A stretch of DNA of 23,589 bases from contig CAZJBT010000011.1 of assembly GCA_964544345.1 (NCBI GenBank), forward strand, positions 1 to 23,589, given 5' to 3'. Shown piece after piece: positions 14,520 to 22,367 of the stretch. This stretch comes from CAKTOF01 sp964544345. Its GTDB lineage: Bacteria > Bacillota > Clostridia > Oscillospirales > Oscillospiraceae. The position numbers and the translations under genes were made by a program. The notes beneath the pieces are model-generated. The model was not told the origin of the DNA and made no database searches. It was given only the letters and a program-made list of their open reading frames with translations. Each line of letters begins with the position of its first letter. The stretch's first letter is position 1.

Positions 14520-15296
14520 TTATAATTTGGTTTTCAAGTCTTCAAAGCCGCGCGCCGGCTCGACCTCGCTGCGCCGGACGGCGTCACAGACTGCACGGCG
14601 GCTCATACGGCTCGCCGTCACCGTGCGTCCGTCCGCCGTCTGTACCACAAGCCGCCTTCTGCCGCGCAGCCACACAGTCCCCGCCGTCAACGTCAAGAGG
14701 AGCAGCGCCAACACAACATATCCCACGGTTCGACGATTCGTATGACCCGCATCCAGCGCCAATTCCTCCATTGCCGCCGTGGAGTCAACGACGATGCCCT
14801 CGCTGCTCTCGACCACAACCGCGCCGCCGTATTTCTCGTAGAACATTGCAGCATATTCCTGCGCGCGCTCGGCCTTGACGCCGACTGTGACGCGGGATTC
14901 TGTCCCACTTTCGCCAAAGCCGATGACCTCGCCGTCCACGCTCATCCAGCCGATGCCGCAGGAGAAGACCGCGCCGTCGCCCAGATATTGCTCTACGATC
15001 TCCTCATTGATCCGCTGCAGCTCACTGTAGCTGTAGGCCGCGCCGAACTCGATCGTCAGTTCCCCGTCGACCATCGCCCGCAGCGTATCCGCCTGATCCT
15101 CGCAGCCCGCCACGAGCTGGATCGCCAGCATCGAACCGCCGTCCACGCTGTACACGCCCGCCACAAAATCGGGGTAGCCATTCTGCTCCCAGCTCACAAA
15201 CAGATCATACGCGCTGCTATACTGCGCGGCAGCCGCCGGAACGGCGAGCAAGAGTACCAGCGCCAGCAAAAGGCTCAGTTTTTGAAATTTTTTCAT
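14520..15296 (-). CDS. Unrecognised secreted-domain membrane protein coupled to an ECF sigma factor
   Basis: I do not recognise this 258-residue protein. Residues 1-24 form a clear signal peptide (KK, a Leu-rich core, then VPAAAAQ). The ectodomain of about 165 residues is acidic, with two cysteines (C65, C113). One membrane helix spans about 190-210 (TVGYVVLALLLLTLTAGTVWL) and ends in an RGRRR stop-transfer cluster. About 45 basic residues then follow in the cytoplasm (ASRMSRRAVCDAVRRSE). The topology is therefore outside-in. The start ATG overlaps the sigma factor stop as ATGA, with GGAGG inside the sigma gene, so translation is coupled. An anti-sigma or sensor role is suggested by position only; classic anti-sigma proteins have the sigma-binding domain at the N-terminus. 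Confidence 0.8.
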   Translation of the reverse strand: MKKFQKLSLLLALVLLLAVPAAAAQYSSAYDLFVSWEQNGYPDFVAGVYSVDGGSMLAIQLVAGCEDQADTLRAMVDGELTIEFGAAYSYSELQRINEEIVEQYLGDGAVFSCGIGWMSVDGEVIGFGESGTESRVTVGVKAERAQEYAAMFYEKYGGAVVVESSEGIVVDSTAAMEELALDAGHTNRRTVGYVVLALLLLTLTAGTVWLRGRRRLVVQTADGRTVTASRMSRRAVCDAVRRSEVEPARGFEDLKTKL

Positions 15297-15805
15297 TCCG
15301 CACCTCCATCGAGTGACGCCCGCAGGCGCTCTGTTGCGCGCGAATAGCGCCAGAGCACCGTGCCGAGCGGCATATCCATCGCCTGTGCGATCTCACGAAA
15401 GCGCAGACCCGCATTCAGGTGCAGCGTCACAATAACGCGGTCGCGCTCGTCCAGGCGGCCGAGCGCCGCCTCCACATCGAGCCGCATGTCCGCACTGTCT
15501 GCAAAGTCTACGACTGCCGTTTCCGGCAGTTCCTCCGAGCCGGGACGGCGCAGCGCGTCGAGCGCCAGATTGTGTGCCGAGCGGAACACCCAGGCGCGCG
15601 GACTGTGCACCTCCGCGCCCGGCGGCGAGCGATAGAGCCGGAGGAACACCTCCTGCGTCAGATCCTCCGCCAGCTCCCGGCTTCGCACCACGCGAAAGAC
15701 GACCGTCATCACAGGCGTGCGCAGCTCCTGATAGATTTCCTCCAGCGCGTCTATCTGTCCGGCGCGCAGGCTCACGAGCTGCCCGGAAAGCTCCTCATTT
15801 GTCAT
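15293..15805 (-). CDS. ECF-type RNA polymerase sigma factor
   Basis: A 170-residue sigma-70 family protein with only regions 2 and 4. Region 2 (about 20-85) contains the core-binding and -10 recognition signature RSRELAEDLTQEVFLRLYR (41-59) and then AWVFRSAHNLALDALRR. Region 4 (about 114-166) has a helix-turn-helix LRFREIAQAMDMPLGTVLWRYSRA that reads the -35 element. The linker is acidic. The ATG at 15805 has GGGAGG seven bases upstream; a GTG six codons earlier falls before that site. It overlaps the membrane protein gene by four bases. No ECF-type autoregulatory promoter could be identified, so its regulon and trigger are unknown. Confidence 0.94.
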   Translation of the reverse strand: MTNEELSGQLVSLRAGQIDALEEIYQELRTPVMTVVFRVVRSRELAEDLTQEVFLRLYRSPPGAEVHSPRAWVFRSAHNLALDALRRPGSEELPETAVVDFADSADMRLDVEAALGRLDERDRVIVTLHLNAGLRFREIAQAMDMPLGTVLWRYSRATERLRASLDGGAE

Positions 15806-15865
15806 GTCTCCGCCTCCCTTCACTCTTTATGACGATCCCGGCGCCCGTTTTATTGGATGGATGCG

Positions 15866-15896
15866 AAAAATATGGCGCGGAAATTTTCCGCGCCAT
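15866..15896 (-). terminator. Intrinsic terminator of the second FAD reductase gene
   Basis: On the minus strand a stem of at least 9 bp (ATGGCGCGG with CCGCGCCAT, AT loop) is followed by ATTTTTCG, six bases past the flavoprotein stop codon. It separates this gene from the downstream sigma factor gene. Confidence 0.88.
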
Positions 15897-15901
15897 ACCG
15901 T

Positions 15902-17407
15902 TTATTGGATAGAATCAAGATATTTGACAACGCGGTCGCCAACGATATAGCTGCCGGCGAGCGCCCAGTTCATATCATTGATGAACTGCCGCTTCACACC
16001 GCCCATGTTGTAGTGGCGGCCCGAGGCGAAGTCGCCTGTGACGTACAGCCCCTCGACCACGCCGCCGTCCTTCGCGTACGCCTGCATGTCGGCATTGACC
16101 TTGACGCCGCCGAATGCGCCGTCGGTCGCCATAAAGCCGCCGACCGCATAATATGGGCCGTTTTCCAGCGGTACAAGCGTATCGGCCGGCTTGTAGAATC
16201 CCCAGTCGAAACCGCTCCTGCAATATTCGTTGTACTCGGCAATCTCTGCCTTCAGGCCGTCCGGATCAATGCCCGTCCTCTCAGCCAGTTCCTCCAGCGT
16301 ATCCGCCTTAAAGCAGCCCTTGACGCCCTTGGCCACAGCCGCGTCGAGGTCGGCGTGCACCTCCTCCATCGTATCTGGCAGGCTCAGTCCCGCAAACAGC
16401 GGATCGGCGATCTCGTAGCCGCCGCCACCGCTTTCAAACGCCTTTTCCAGTATGTTCTCGCTAAACACCGCAAACACATAGCCCTTCGGCTGCTGCATAA
16501 TGACGTGACCGCCGTCGAATTGATCCATGTGGCCGATCAGCGGGTCGCTGGTGTAGCGGCGGCCGTTGTAGTTGACGGAAATAGAATACGGCGAGACAGA
16601 CATCGCGGAGAACGAGCGGTTATTGACCATGTACAGCGGCCCCATCAGCCGCAGGCAAAAGCTGTCGTAGTCGATGAATGCGCCGACCTTCTCCATCAGC
16701 GGGATCGCGTCGCCCGTGTAGGCCGGGTTCGTGTGCGGCGATTCGCCCATATCGACTTCAAAAAAGCCGGGGCAGACCCGCTCTGTGATCTCCCGGTTGC
16801 GCACCCAAGCGCCGGTCGCGATCAGGCACGCCTTGCAGGCAATGCGGACAAAGCCCGCCGGCGTTTCAGCGATCAGCGCGGTGATCTTGCCGTTTTCGAC
16901 CTCGCAGTCGCATACCTTGTGCTCGGTCAGCACCTCGACACCCAGCTCCGGGCACTTCGCATACAGCTTCTGGACGACCATTTTGCCGAACCCGTTGTGC
17001 TGACCGCCGTACTGCGGGCCGAGCGGACCCGTCTCATCGTCAAACACATAGCGTCCAACAAAAAACTCGTCGGCCACGCCGGGGTTGAGGTCGCAGAACC
17101 AGTCGAACATCTCGCCCGTCGCCTTGAGCGTGTTGGAGACAAGCTTCGGCTCAATGCGCCAGTAGCAATCATCAAGCATTTTACGCGCGTAGTCCGCCGT
17201 TACGTCGGGCAGTCCGCGCTCAGCCTGCCAGCGGCTGCCGAACGTTCGCATGGTGCTCGCAAAGAGCATGCCGCCTCCAACCAGCTTGGTCTTTTCGAGC
17301 ACAATGACCTTTTTGCCAGCCAGCGCCGCGCGCACCGCAGCCACCAAACCGCTGCCGCTGCCGGCGACGGCAAAATCGCAGGATCTCTCTTCGATAAACT
17401 GGTACAT
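15902..17407 (-). CDS. FAD-dependent oxidoreductase, fumarate reductase/FAD_binding_2 family (paralogue 2)
   Basis: A 501-residue soluble flavoprotein. The N-terminal FAD motif FAVAGSGSGLVAA is at residues 12-24 with E38 ending the second strand, and the C-terminal FAD segment GLYVTGDFASGRHY is at about 453-466. It shares SRWQA (58-62) and GE-x-FDWF (98-104) with the gene at 2022-3638, which marks them as one subfamily. There is no signal peptide, FMN-binding domain or haem motif. The start at 17407 has GGGAGG eight bases upstream; the frame continues to 17581 through the promoter and is rejected. The gene is divergent from an XRE-TPR regulator, a layout typical of a controlled target. Substrate and electron donor are unknown; reduction of an unsaturated organic acid is the family-based guess. 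Confidence 0.88.
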   Translation of the reverse strand: MYQFIEERSCDFAVAGSGSGLVAAVRAALAGKKVIVLEKTKLVGGGMLFASTMRTFGSRWQAERGLPDVTADYARKMLDDCYWRIEPKLVSNTLKATGEMFDWFCDLNPGVADEFFVGRYVFDDETGPLGPQYGGQHNGFGKMVVQKLYAKCPELGVEVLTEHKVCDCEVENGKITALIAETPAGFVRIACKACLIATGAWVRNREITERVCPGFFEVDMGESPHTNPAYTGDAIPLMEKVGAFIDYDSFCLRLMGPLYMVNNRSFSAMSVSPYSISVNYNGRRYTSDPLIGHMDQFDGGHVIMQQPKGYVFAVFSENILEKAFESGGGGYEIADPLFAGLSLPDTMEEVHADLDAAVAKGVKGCFKADTLEELAERTGIDPDGLKAEIAEYNEYCRSGFDWGFYKPADTLVPLENGPYYAVGGFMATDGAFGGVKVNADMQAYAKDGGVVEGLYVTGDFASGRHYNMGGVKRQFINDMNWALAGSYIVGDRVVKYLDSIQ

Positions 17408-17465
17408 AGACACATCCTCCCGCTGTTTTTTATTTAAAGTCTTACAATTTGCCCTCAACAAAACT

Positions 17466-17494
17466 ATTATAACACAGCTTAGTGTGCAAAACAA
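17466..17494 (-). promoter_or_regulatory. Promoter of the second FAD reductase gene
   Basis: On the minus strand, TTGTTT (17489-17494), 17 bases, then a perfect TATAAT (17466-17471), about 59 bases upstream of the start codon. The weak -35 is compatible with activation by the divergent regulator. Confidence 0.65.
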
Positions 17495-17518
17495 CCATCG
17501 TTTTCCACTCTGTCTTTC

Positions 17519-17547
17519 TTGCACGGCGGCTTGTTTCCTGCTACAAT
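17519..17547 (+). promoter_or_regulatory. Promoter of the XRE-TPR regulator gene
   Basis: TTGCAC (17519-17524), 17 bases, then TACAAT (17542-17547), 27 bases before the ATG. Its -35 lies 24 bases from the divergent -35, so one bound regulator could affect both. Confidence 0.7.
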
Positions 17548-17573
17548 GAGAAAAACGGTCGGGAGGCGGACGC

Positions 17574-18719
17574 ATGAACACACGGCTGGCCGGGCTTAAA
17601 ATCCGGCAGGAGCGGCTCCGCCGCGCGTGGAGTCAGGAGGGACTTTGCCGCGGTATCTGCGCGGTATCGTATCTGTCCAAAATCGAGCGTGGCGAGGCCA
17701 GCGCGAGCGAGGAGCTGGTGCGTCTGCTGCTTGCCCGGCTCGGGCTGGACTGGACGGCAGAGGAAGCAGCAGAGCGAGATCGGTCGCTGATCGAGCAGTG
17801 CTATGACGCGGTCTTTTCCGGCGACGCCCGGAGCGCGCCGGGGTACCGCGCCGCGCTGACCGAGCGGGCCGATGCGCTGGCCGCAGGGCCGTACTTTCTT
17901 GACGCCATGCTGCTGCGCGCCTGGCTGACACAAGCGCCGGCCGCGGCAGCGGACGCTTTCGTCTCCGCGTTCGACAAGCGGCAGCAGATGCTCTGGCTGC
18001 TGCTAAGCCAGCGCTATGACGAGGCAACACGGCTTTTTCCGTGCGCGCTGGCCTGTCACGCCGCCGGCGCGGACGCCTATGCGCACGGCAGCTATTCCAA
18101 AGCGCTTGAGCAGCTCCAGCGCGGCTACGCTCTTGCTTCGGACGACGGGCGCGCGTTTCTGATGCTCAACTGCCAGATGATGATCGTCATTTGCTACAGC
18201 AGCCTGCGTGAATTTGACCGTATGCAAACGCACGCACGCATGGCAGAGCGTCTGGCGCGCGCCGTAGACGACGGTGAAGCACAAAAGACCATCCAGTATA
18301 ATCTCGCCGCCACCGCGCTGGAGCTGGGTCGTGTGCAGGAGGCGTACGACTATTTTTCTGCGTTGGAGACCCCCAGCGCGCTCTCGCTGCACAAGCTGGC
18401 CATCTGCTGCGAAAAACTCGGGAAGCTGGAGGAGGCGCGCGCGGCGCTGGCGTGCGTGCCCAACGCACCCACTGCGTTTGACGCCGCGCTGCTCGACGCA
18501 CTCTGCGCGCCGGTTCGCTGGCGGCTGGAGCATCCGGACTATCTGCGCTCCCCGGCCTATGGCGCGCTGCTGCTCGATACATTTGCGCGCATTCGGCGCG
18601 AGCTGCCAAGCGGCTACGCCGAATTTCACCTGCCCTGGGTTCTGGAATGGTACACCGCCAACCGCCAGTACAAGCAAGCCTGCGAGCTTCTTCAAATTTT
18701 TCCTGCATATCACGCTTAA
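17574..18719 (+). CDS. XRE-family transcriptional regulator with TPR-like C-terminal domain
   Basis: A 381-residue protein with an N-terminal XRE helix-turn-helix (about 5-58; the recognition region includes VSYLSKIERGEASASEELVRLLLARL). An all-helical C-terminal region follows with repeated paired helices resembling tetratricopeptide repeats, for example AHGSYSKALEQLQRGYALA, FDRMQTHARMAERLARA and LGRVQEAYDYFSALE. This layout matches Rgg/PlcR-like (RNPP) regulators, whose TPRs often bind short peptides, but many XRE-TPR proteins bind no peptide. The ATG at 17574 has GGGAGG seven bases upstream. It is divergent from the second flavoprotein and followed by an MFS gene after a terminator. Either neighbour could be its target. 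No small peptide gene was found next to it. Confidence 0.87.
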   Translation: MNTRLAGLKIRQERLRRAWSQEGLCRGICAVSYLSKIERGEASASEELVRLLLARLGLDWTAEEAAERDRSLIEQCYDAVFSGDARSAPGYRAALTERADALAAGPYFLDAMLLRAWLTQAPAAAADAFVSAFDKRQQMLWLLLSQRYDEATRLFPCALACHAAGADAYAHGSYSKALEQLQRGYALASDDGRAFLMLNCQMMIVICYSSLREFDRMQTHARMAERLARAVDDGEAQKTIQYNLAATALELGRVQEAYDYFSALETPSALSLHKLAICCEKLGKLEEARAALACVPNAPTAFDAALLDALCAPVRWRLEHPDYLRSPAYGALLLDTFARIRRELPSGYAEFHLPWVLEWYTANRQYKQACELLQIFPAYHA

Positions 18720-18731
18720 CATCAATTGATC

Positions 18732-18774
18732 CGCTTGTTTTTTGATGGATTTTCCCAAAACAAGCGACTTTTTT
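18732..18774 (+). terminator. Intrinsic terminator of the regulator gene
   Basis: A perfect 10-bp stem (CGCTTGTTTT with AAAACAAGCG) and a 15-base loop are followed by ACTTTTTT, starting 13 bases after the stop codon. Confidence 0.78.
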
Positions 18775-18788
18775 CATTTTCTCTGTCC

Positions 18789-18797
18789 TGTTACAAT
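18789..18797 (+). promoter_or_regulatory. Extended -10 promoter of the MFS gene
   Basis: TG-T-TACAAT is an extended -10 element 21 bases before the start codon. The expected -35 position is only a T-tract belonging to the upstream terminator, so the TG extension probably compensates. Confidence 0.5.
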
Positions 18798-18818
18798 CAG
18801 GATAGAGGATGTGATGAC

Positions 18819-20048
18819 ATGAAAAAAACGCTTTGGACGCGGAACTTCACGCTTGTGACCGCTGCGACAGTGCTCGGCGCGGCAGGCGGCATCGCGGGAC
18901 GCTTTGCGCTCTCGTTTCTCGTCTACGACGAGACAGGAAGCACATTGGCCGCGGCGCTGCTGATTGCGATCGAAGTGCTGCCGAGCTTTCTGATCCCGCT
19001 TGTCGCCGCGCCGTTGATGGATCGGCTGCCGCGCAAGCCGTTTCTCGTCGGCGGCGACGTGGTGAACGGCGTGCTGTATGCGCTTGCAGGGCTGTACCTG
19101 CTGCTCCGGCCGTTCACCTATTCCGGCTATCTGCTATTCTCCTTGCTGCTCGCAAGCCTCAATGCGTTCGACCAGCTCGCCTACAACAGCATCTACCCCG
19201 GCCTGATCGAACCCGGTCTCGAGGAAAAGGGCTACACCGTCTCGTCGATGGTCTACCCCGTGATGCAGGTCGTGATGGCGCCGCTCGCGGCGCTGCTGCT
19301 CGAAACCATCGGCACTGCGCGGATCCTGCTGCTGCAGGGCGGACTTTCGCTGGCCGCGGCGCTCATTGAGAGCCGCATCCGCATCACGGAACGCCATGTC
19401 CGCCGGGGCGAACGGTTTTCCTTCTCCCGCTGGCGGCAGGATCTCGCTGATGCAGCAGCCTATCTCAAGGGCGACAAGGGGCTTCTCAACATCTATGCTT
19501 ACATGGCCGTCACCAACGGCGTGGGCGGCGGCATATCCCCGATCCTCATCGCCTTTTTCCGCACCGCGCCGGGCTTTACCGCCGCCATGTACTCCTTTTT
19601 CTCCGTGGCGGAGTTTCTCGGCCGCTCGCTCGGCGGGCTGCTGCACTACTTCGTCCCCATTCCGGAGAAGCGGCGCTACGCCTTTGCCTTCGGCGTCTAC
19701 CAGTGTTATGAGGCGATGGACGCCTGCCTGCTCTGGCTGCCGTATCCCGCGATGCTGGTCAACCGCGCCGTCTGCGGCTTTCTCGGCATCAACAGCGCTG
19801 CAATGAGGCAGGCAGCGGTTCAGCGCCACATTCCTGACGAGCTGCGTGCCCGGCTCAACGCGTTCGATACAATGCTCTGGTCGGCCGCGGCCGCAGTGGT
19901 CAGCCTGCTCATCGGTGCGCTGGGCGAGGTACTGAGCGCGCGTGTCTGCCTGACCGTGTGCGGCGTATGCACCTCGGCCTTCTGCTGGCTGACCATCTTC
20001 CGCCGCCGCCGTCAGGTCGCCGCCATCTACAACCGGCCGGAAGCATAA
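18819..20048 (+). CDS. MFS transporter, drug/siderophore exporter-like
   Basis: A 409-residue, 12-helix major facilitator protein. The N-terminus NFTLVTAATVLGAAGGIAGRFALSFLVYDETGS is typical of the MFS_3/enterobactin-exporter or macrolide-efflux-like group. The motif-A-like loop between helices 2 and 3 is PLMDRLPRKPFLVGGD. The second half includes FFSVAEFLGRSLGGLL. It most likely exports a small hydrophobic compound; the substrate is unknown. The ATG at 18819 follows GAGGATGTG; the frame extends upstream to 18726 through the terminator and is rejected. It is about 100 bases downstream of the XRE-TPR gene with its own promoter, so it may be a regulator target but is not strictly in one operon. 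Confidence 0.87.
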   Translation: MKKTLWTRNFTLVTAATVLGAAGGIAGRFALSFLVYDETGSTLAAALLIAIEVLPSFLIPLVAAPLMDRLPRKPFLVGGDVVNGVLYALAGLYLLLRPFTYSGYLLFSLLLASLNAFDQLAYNSIYPGLIEPGLEEKGYTVSSMVYPVMQVVMAPLAALLLETIGTARILLLQGGLSLAAALIESRIRITERHVRRGERFSFSRWRQDLADAAAYLKGDKGLLNIYAYMAVTNGVGGGISPILIAFFRTAPGFTAAMYSFFSVAEFLGRSLGGLLHYFVPIPEKRRYAFAFGVYQCYEAMDACLLWLPYPAMLVNRAVCGFLGINSAAMRQAAVQRHIPDELRARLNAFDTMLWSAAAAVVSLLIGALGEVLSARVCLTVCGVCTSAFCWLTIFRRRRQVAAIYNRPEA

Positions 20049-20087
20049 AAATAAGCGCCCCGAAGACACAGGTCTTCGGGGCGCTTT
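20047..20087. terminator. Bidirectional intrinsic terminator
   Basis: A perfect 14-bp stem (AGCGCCCCGAAGAC with its complement) around ACAG. On the minus strand it is followed by TATTTTTA, serving the ABC permease. On the plus strand it is followed by TTCGT, a weaker end for the MFS gene. Confidence 0.88.
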
Positions 20088-20093
20088 CGTCTC

Positions 20094-22364
20094 CTATTCC
20101 GCGCCCTTAAGCGCTTCGACCATATCGATTTTCCGGTTCTTTCTCGCGACCATCCAGCCCACCGCCAGCGACACGCCAAAGGTCAGCAGGATGCTCACGG
20201 AATACGTCAGCGCGCCCAGCGTCAGGCTCAGCTCGTACTCGCTCGCAAGCGAGACGATCAGCACATGCAGCACGCCCACGCCGGCCGGAAGCCCGATCAG
20301 CACGCCGATGACGGTCAGCCAGACATTCTGGCTGATGAGCATCCGCCCAATATGCCGGTCGCGGAAGCCGAGCACCTTGAGCGTGGCAAGCTCCCGACAG
20401 CGTTCCACATAACTCATCACGCCGAGGTTATAGAGCACCACAGTCCCCAGAATGACCGCCGCCAGAACAAGAACCAGCACCATCAGATTCATGATCTCCA
20501 TGAAGGTATCGTAAGTATCCATCAGCGTTGCCTTGTCCTGCTTTCCGGAGATCAGCGCGGCGTCGTCTATGTTATCAGAAATCTCGTCGGTGTAGATGGC
20601 GCCGATGTGGTATTCTACCCCGACAGCGTCGGCATACGCCGCAGTCATGACGATGCACTCGCTCATCAGAGAACGCACATAGCCCACCACCCTCGCCTGG
20701 TAGGTTTCCTCGCTGCCATAGGGTGAGAATTCGATCGTATCTCCAATCGCCGCCGTGTCCTTCAGCCGCAAGCAGAGATAGACGCCATCGTCAGTCAGCT
20801 CCATCCGCTCGTTCTCCTCATTCAGGAAGCGGATCTTCTGGTTTTCCGCCTGATAGATGTCCAGGGAAATCGTTCTTCCCCCATAGCTGATGCCGAGCGA
20901 GGCCTGCCAATCGCCGTTCACCCGCTCAGCCAGTGCCCGGCTCTCGCCATCGTCTGCCGTCTCGGACAGATTGATTTTGGTGGCATAGTTGTTCATTTCC
21001 TCGTCCATCAGAACCATAAAACGATCCATCGTGTCCTTCATGCCGAGGCCGCCGACGAGCAGCAGCATGCAGCCGACCACGCCGATCAGCGTCATTGCCG
21101 AGCGGGATTTATGGCGGAGCACGTCGCGCACGTTCCACTTCGTGCCAAACGGCAGCCTTTCCCAGAACGACAGCTTTTCCAGCACGCTCTTTTTCATCGT
21201 CTTCGGCGTGTAGGGCCGCAGCGCCTCGGCCGCAGTTCCCTGCAAGATCCGTTTTACCGACAGATAGCTGATGAGCGTCAGCAGCACAACCGTCAAAAGC
21301 AGAATCGGAATGCAGAACGACGGCAGCACGAGCGGCCAGTCCGGCAGATCGAAGTAGGTTCCCATCATGCCGTCAGGGCTGATGATGATGGCGGCGATGC
21401 CATAGCCAAGCGCCACGCCGAGCACCGTTCCAACCAGACCGATCCAGAAGCCATAGGATGTGTAGTGGCGGAGGATCCGGCGGTCGCGGAAGCCGAGCGC
21501 CTTCAGCGTGCCGATCTGCACCTTCTCATGCGCGGCGATGCGGTGCATGGTCGTGACCATGGTGAGGATCGCGATCGCAAGAAATAGCACCGGTAGAATG
21601 GAGCCCATCGTTTTTCCTTCCTCGATCTCGCTCTGCGCGCCGGCATAGGCGACATGCTCGTCCTTGGAGGTGACAAGGATCGTCGTACCGAGCATGTCCT
21701 TGACCGCCTCCTCCAGCTCGGCCTTTTCCAACCCCGATCTCACGTTGATCTGTGGATAAAAGGCAAAGCCGAGATCCTGCTCCAGCTTTTTCGGGGAGAG
21801 ATAGGCAAATCCAAAGGACTCAAAATCAGGCATAAGCTGGTTCTCATCGGCGACACAGATCATCTGCTCGCCGCTTTTGACCAGGCCGACGACCTCGCCG
21901 CTGATCTCAGTTCCCTGATAGACCAGCGTGATCGTATCGCCGAGCGCAATGTCATTCGCCGCGGCAAACTGGTCGGAGAGCCAGACACCGTCTGAATCGG
22001 CGCTGTATTTTTCCCCTTCCATGATCAGCATGGTAGAGACCGTATAGTTTTCGGAAACATTGAGGGACACGTTTTTTTTCGTTCCCTTAACGCCGACGTT
22101 GACGGACAGGTATCTGGTCGCGGCGTCAACGCCGTCAATCTCCGCGATACGCGCAAGCTCGTCTTCTGAAAAGCCGTTCTCCGCATAGAGGCGGTAGTCG
22201 GCATAGTTTGTCGCTTCAAAAAACGCGGTGGTGTCGGCTTCGATGCTCTTCCACTCGATGTGGAACCCGAGGAAAATGCCGACGCCGATCGCAACCATCA
22301 GAATCATGGAGAAAAACTGCGATTTATAACTCCACGCAGTCCGGAACAGTTTCCTGATCAGCAT
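20094..22364 (-). CDS. ABC transporter permease with two FtsX domains
   Basis: A 756-residue permease of the FtsX/MacB type. The first helix lies at about 16-37 (FFSMILMVAIGVGIFLGF), followed by a large extracellular domain of about 220 residues. The first FtsX domain (about 255-385) contains HEKVQIGTLKALGFRDRRILRHY. After a second extracellular region, the C-terminal FtsX domain (about 630-745) contains the matching RCRELATLKVLGFRDRHIGRML. The repeated LKxLGFRDR loops are the coupling sites for the ATPase. One long chain thus supplies both halves of the pore. Such exporters move antimicrobial peptides, lipids or lipoproteins; the cargo here is unknown. It starts four bases after the ATPase stop codon. 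Confidence 0.93.
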   Translation of the reverse strand: MLIRKLFRTAWSYKSQFFSMILMVAIGVGIFLGFHIEWKSIEADTTAFFEATNYADYRLYAENGFSEDELARIAEIDGVDAATRYLSVNVGVKGTKKNVSLNVSENYTVSTMLIMEGEKYSADSDGVWLSDQFAAANDIALGDTITLVYQGTEISGEVVGLVKSGEQMICVADENQLMPDFESFGFAYLSPKKLEQDLGFAFYPQINVRSGLEKAELEEAVKDMLGTTILVTSKDEHVAYAGAQSEIEEGKTMGSILPVLFLAIAILTMVTTMHRIAAHEKVQIGTLKALGFRDRRILRHYTSYGFWIGLVGTVLGVALGYGIAAIIISPDGMMGTYFDLPDWPLVLPSFCIPILLLTVVLLTLISYLSVKRILQGTAAEALRPYTPKTMKKSVLEKLSFWERLPFGTKWNVRDVLRHKSRSAMTLIGVVGCMLLLVGGLGMKDTMDRFMVLMDEEMNNYATKINLSETADDGESRALAERVNGDWQASLGISYGGRTISLDIYQAENQKIRFLNEENERMELTDDGVYLCLRLKDTAAIGDTIEFSPYGSEETYQARVVGYVRSLMSECIVMTAAYADAVGVEYHIGAIYTDEISDNIDDAALISGKQDKATLMDTYDTFMEIMNLMVLVLVLAAVILGTVVLYNLGVMSYVERCRELATLKVLGFRDRHIGRMLISQNVWLTVIGVLIGLPAGVGVLHVLIVSLASEYELSLTLGALTYSVSILLTFGVSLAVGWMVARKNRKIDMVEALKGAE

Positions 22365-22367
22365 ACG

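Noticed and set aside
15806..15865. Possible ECF autoregulatory promoter (AAAAC then CGTC) before the sigma factor
   Set aside because: The spacing is only about 12 bases, too short for the usual 16-17.
15857..17437. Plus-strand open frame of 526 codons
   Set aside because: It is a shadow of the second flavoprotein on the opposite strand; its Arg/His/Ala-rich composition is that of antisense GC-rich DNA.
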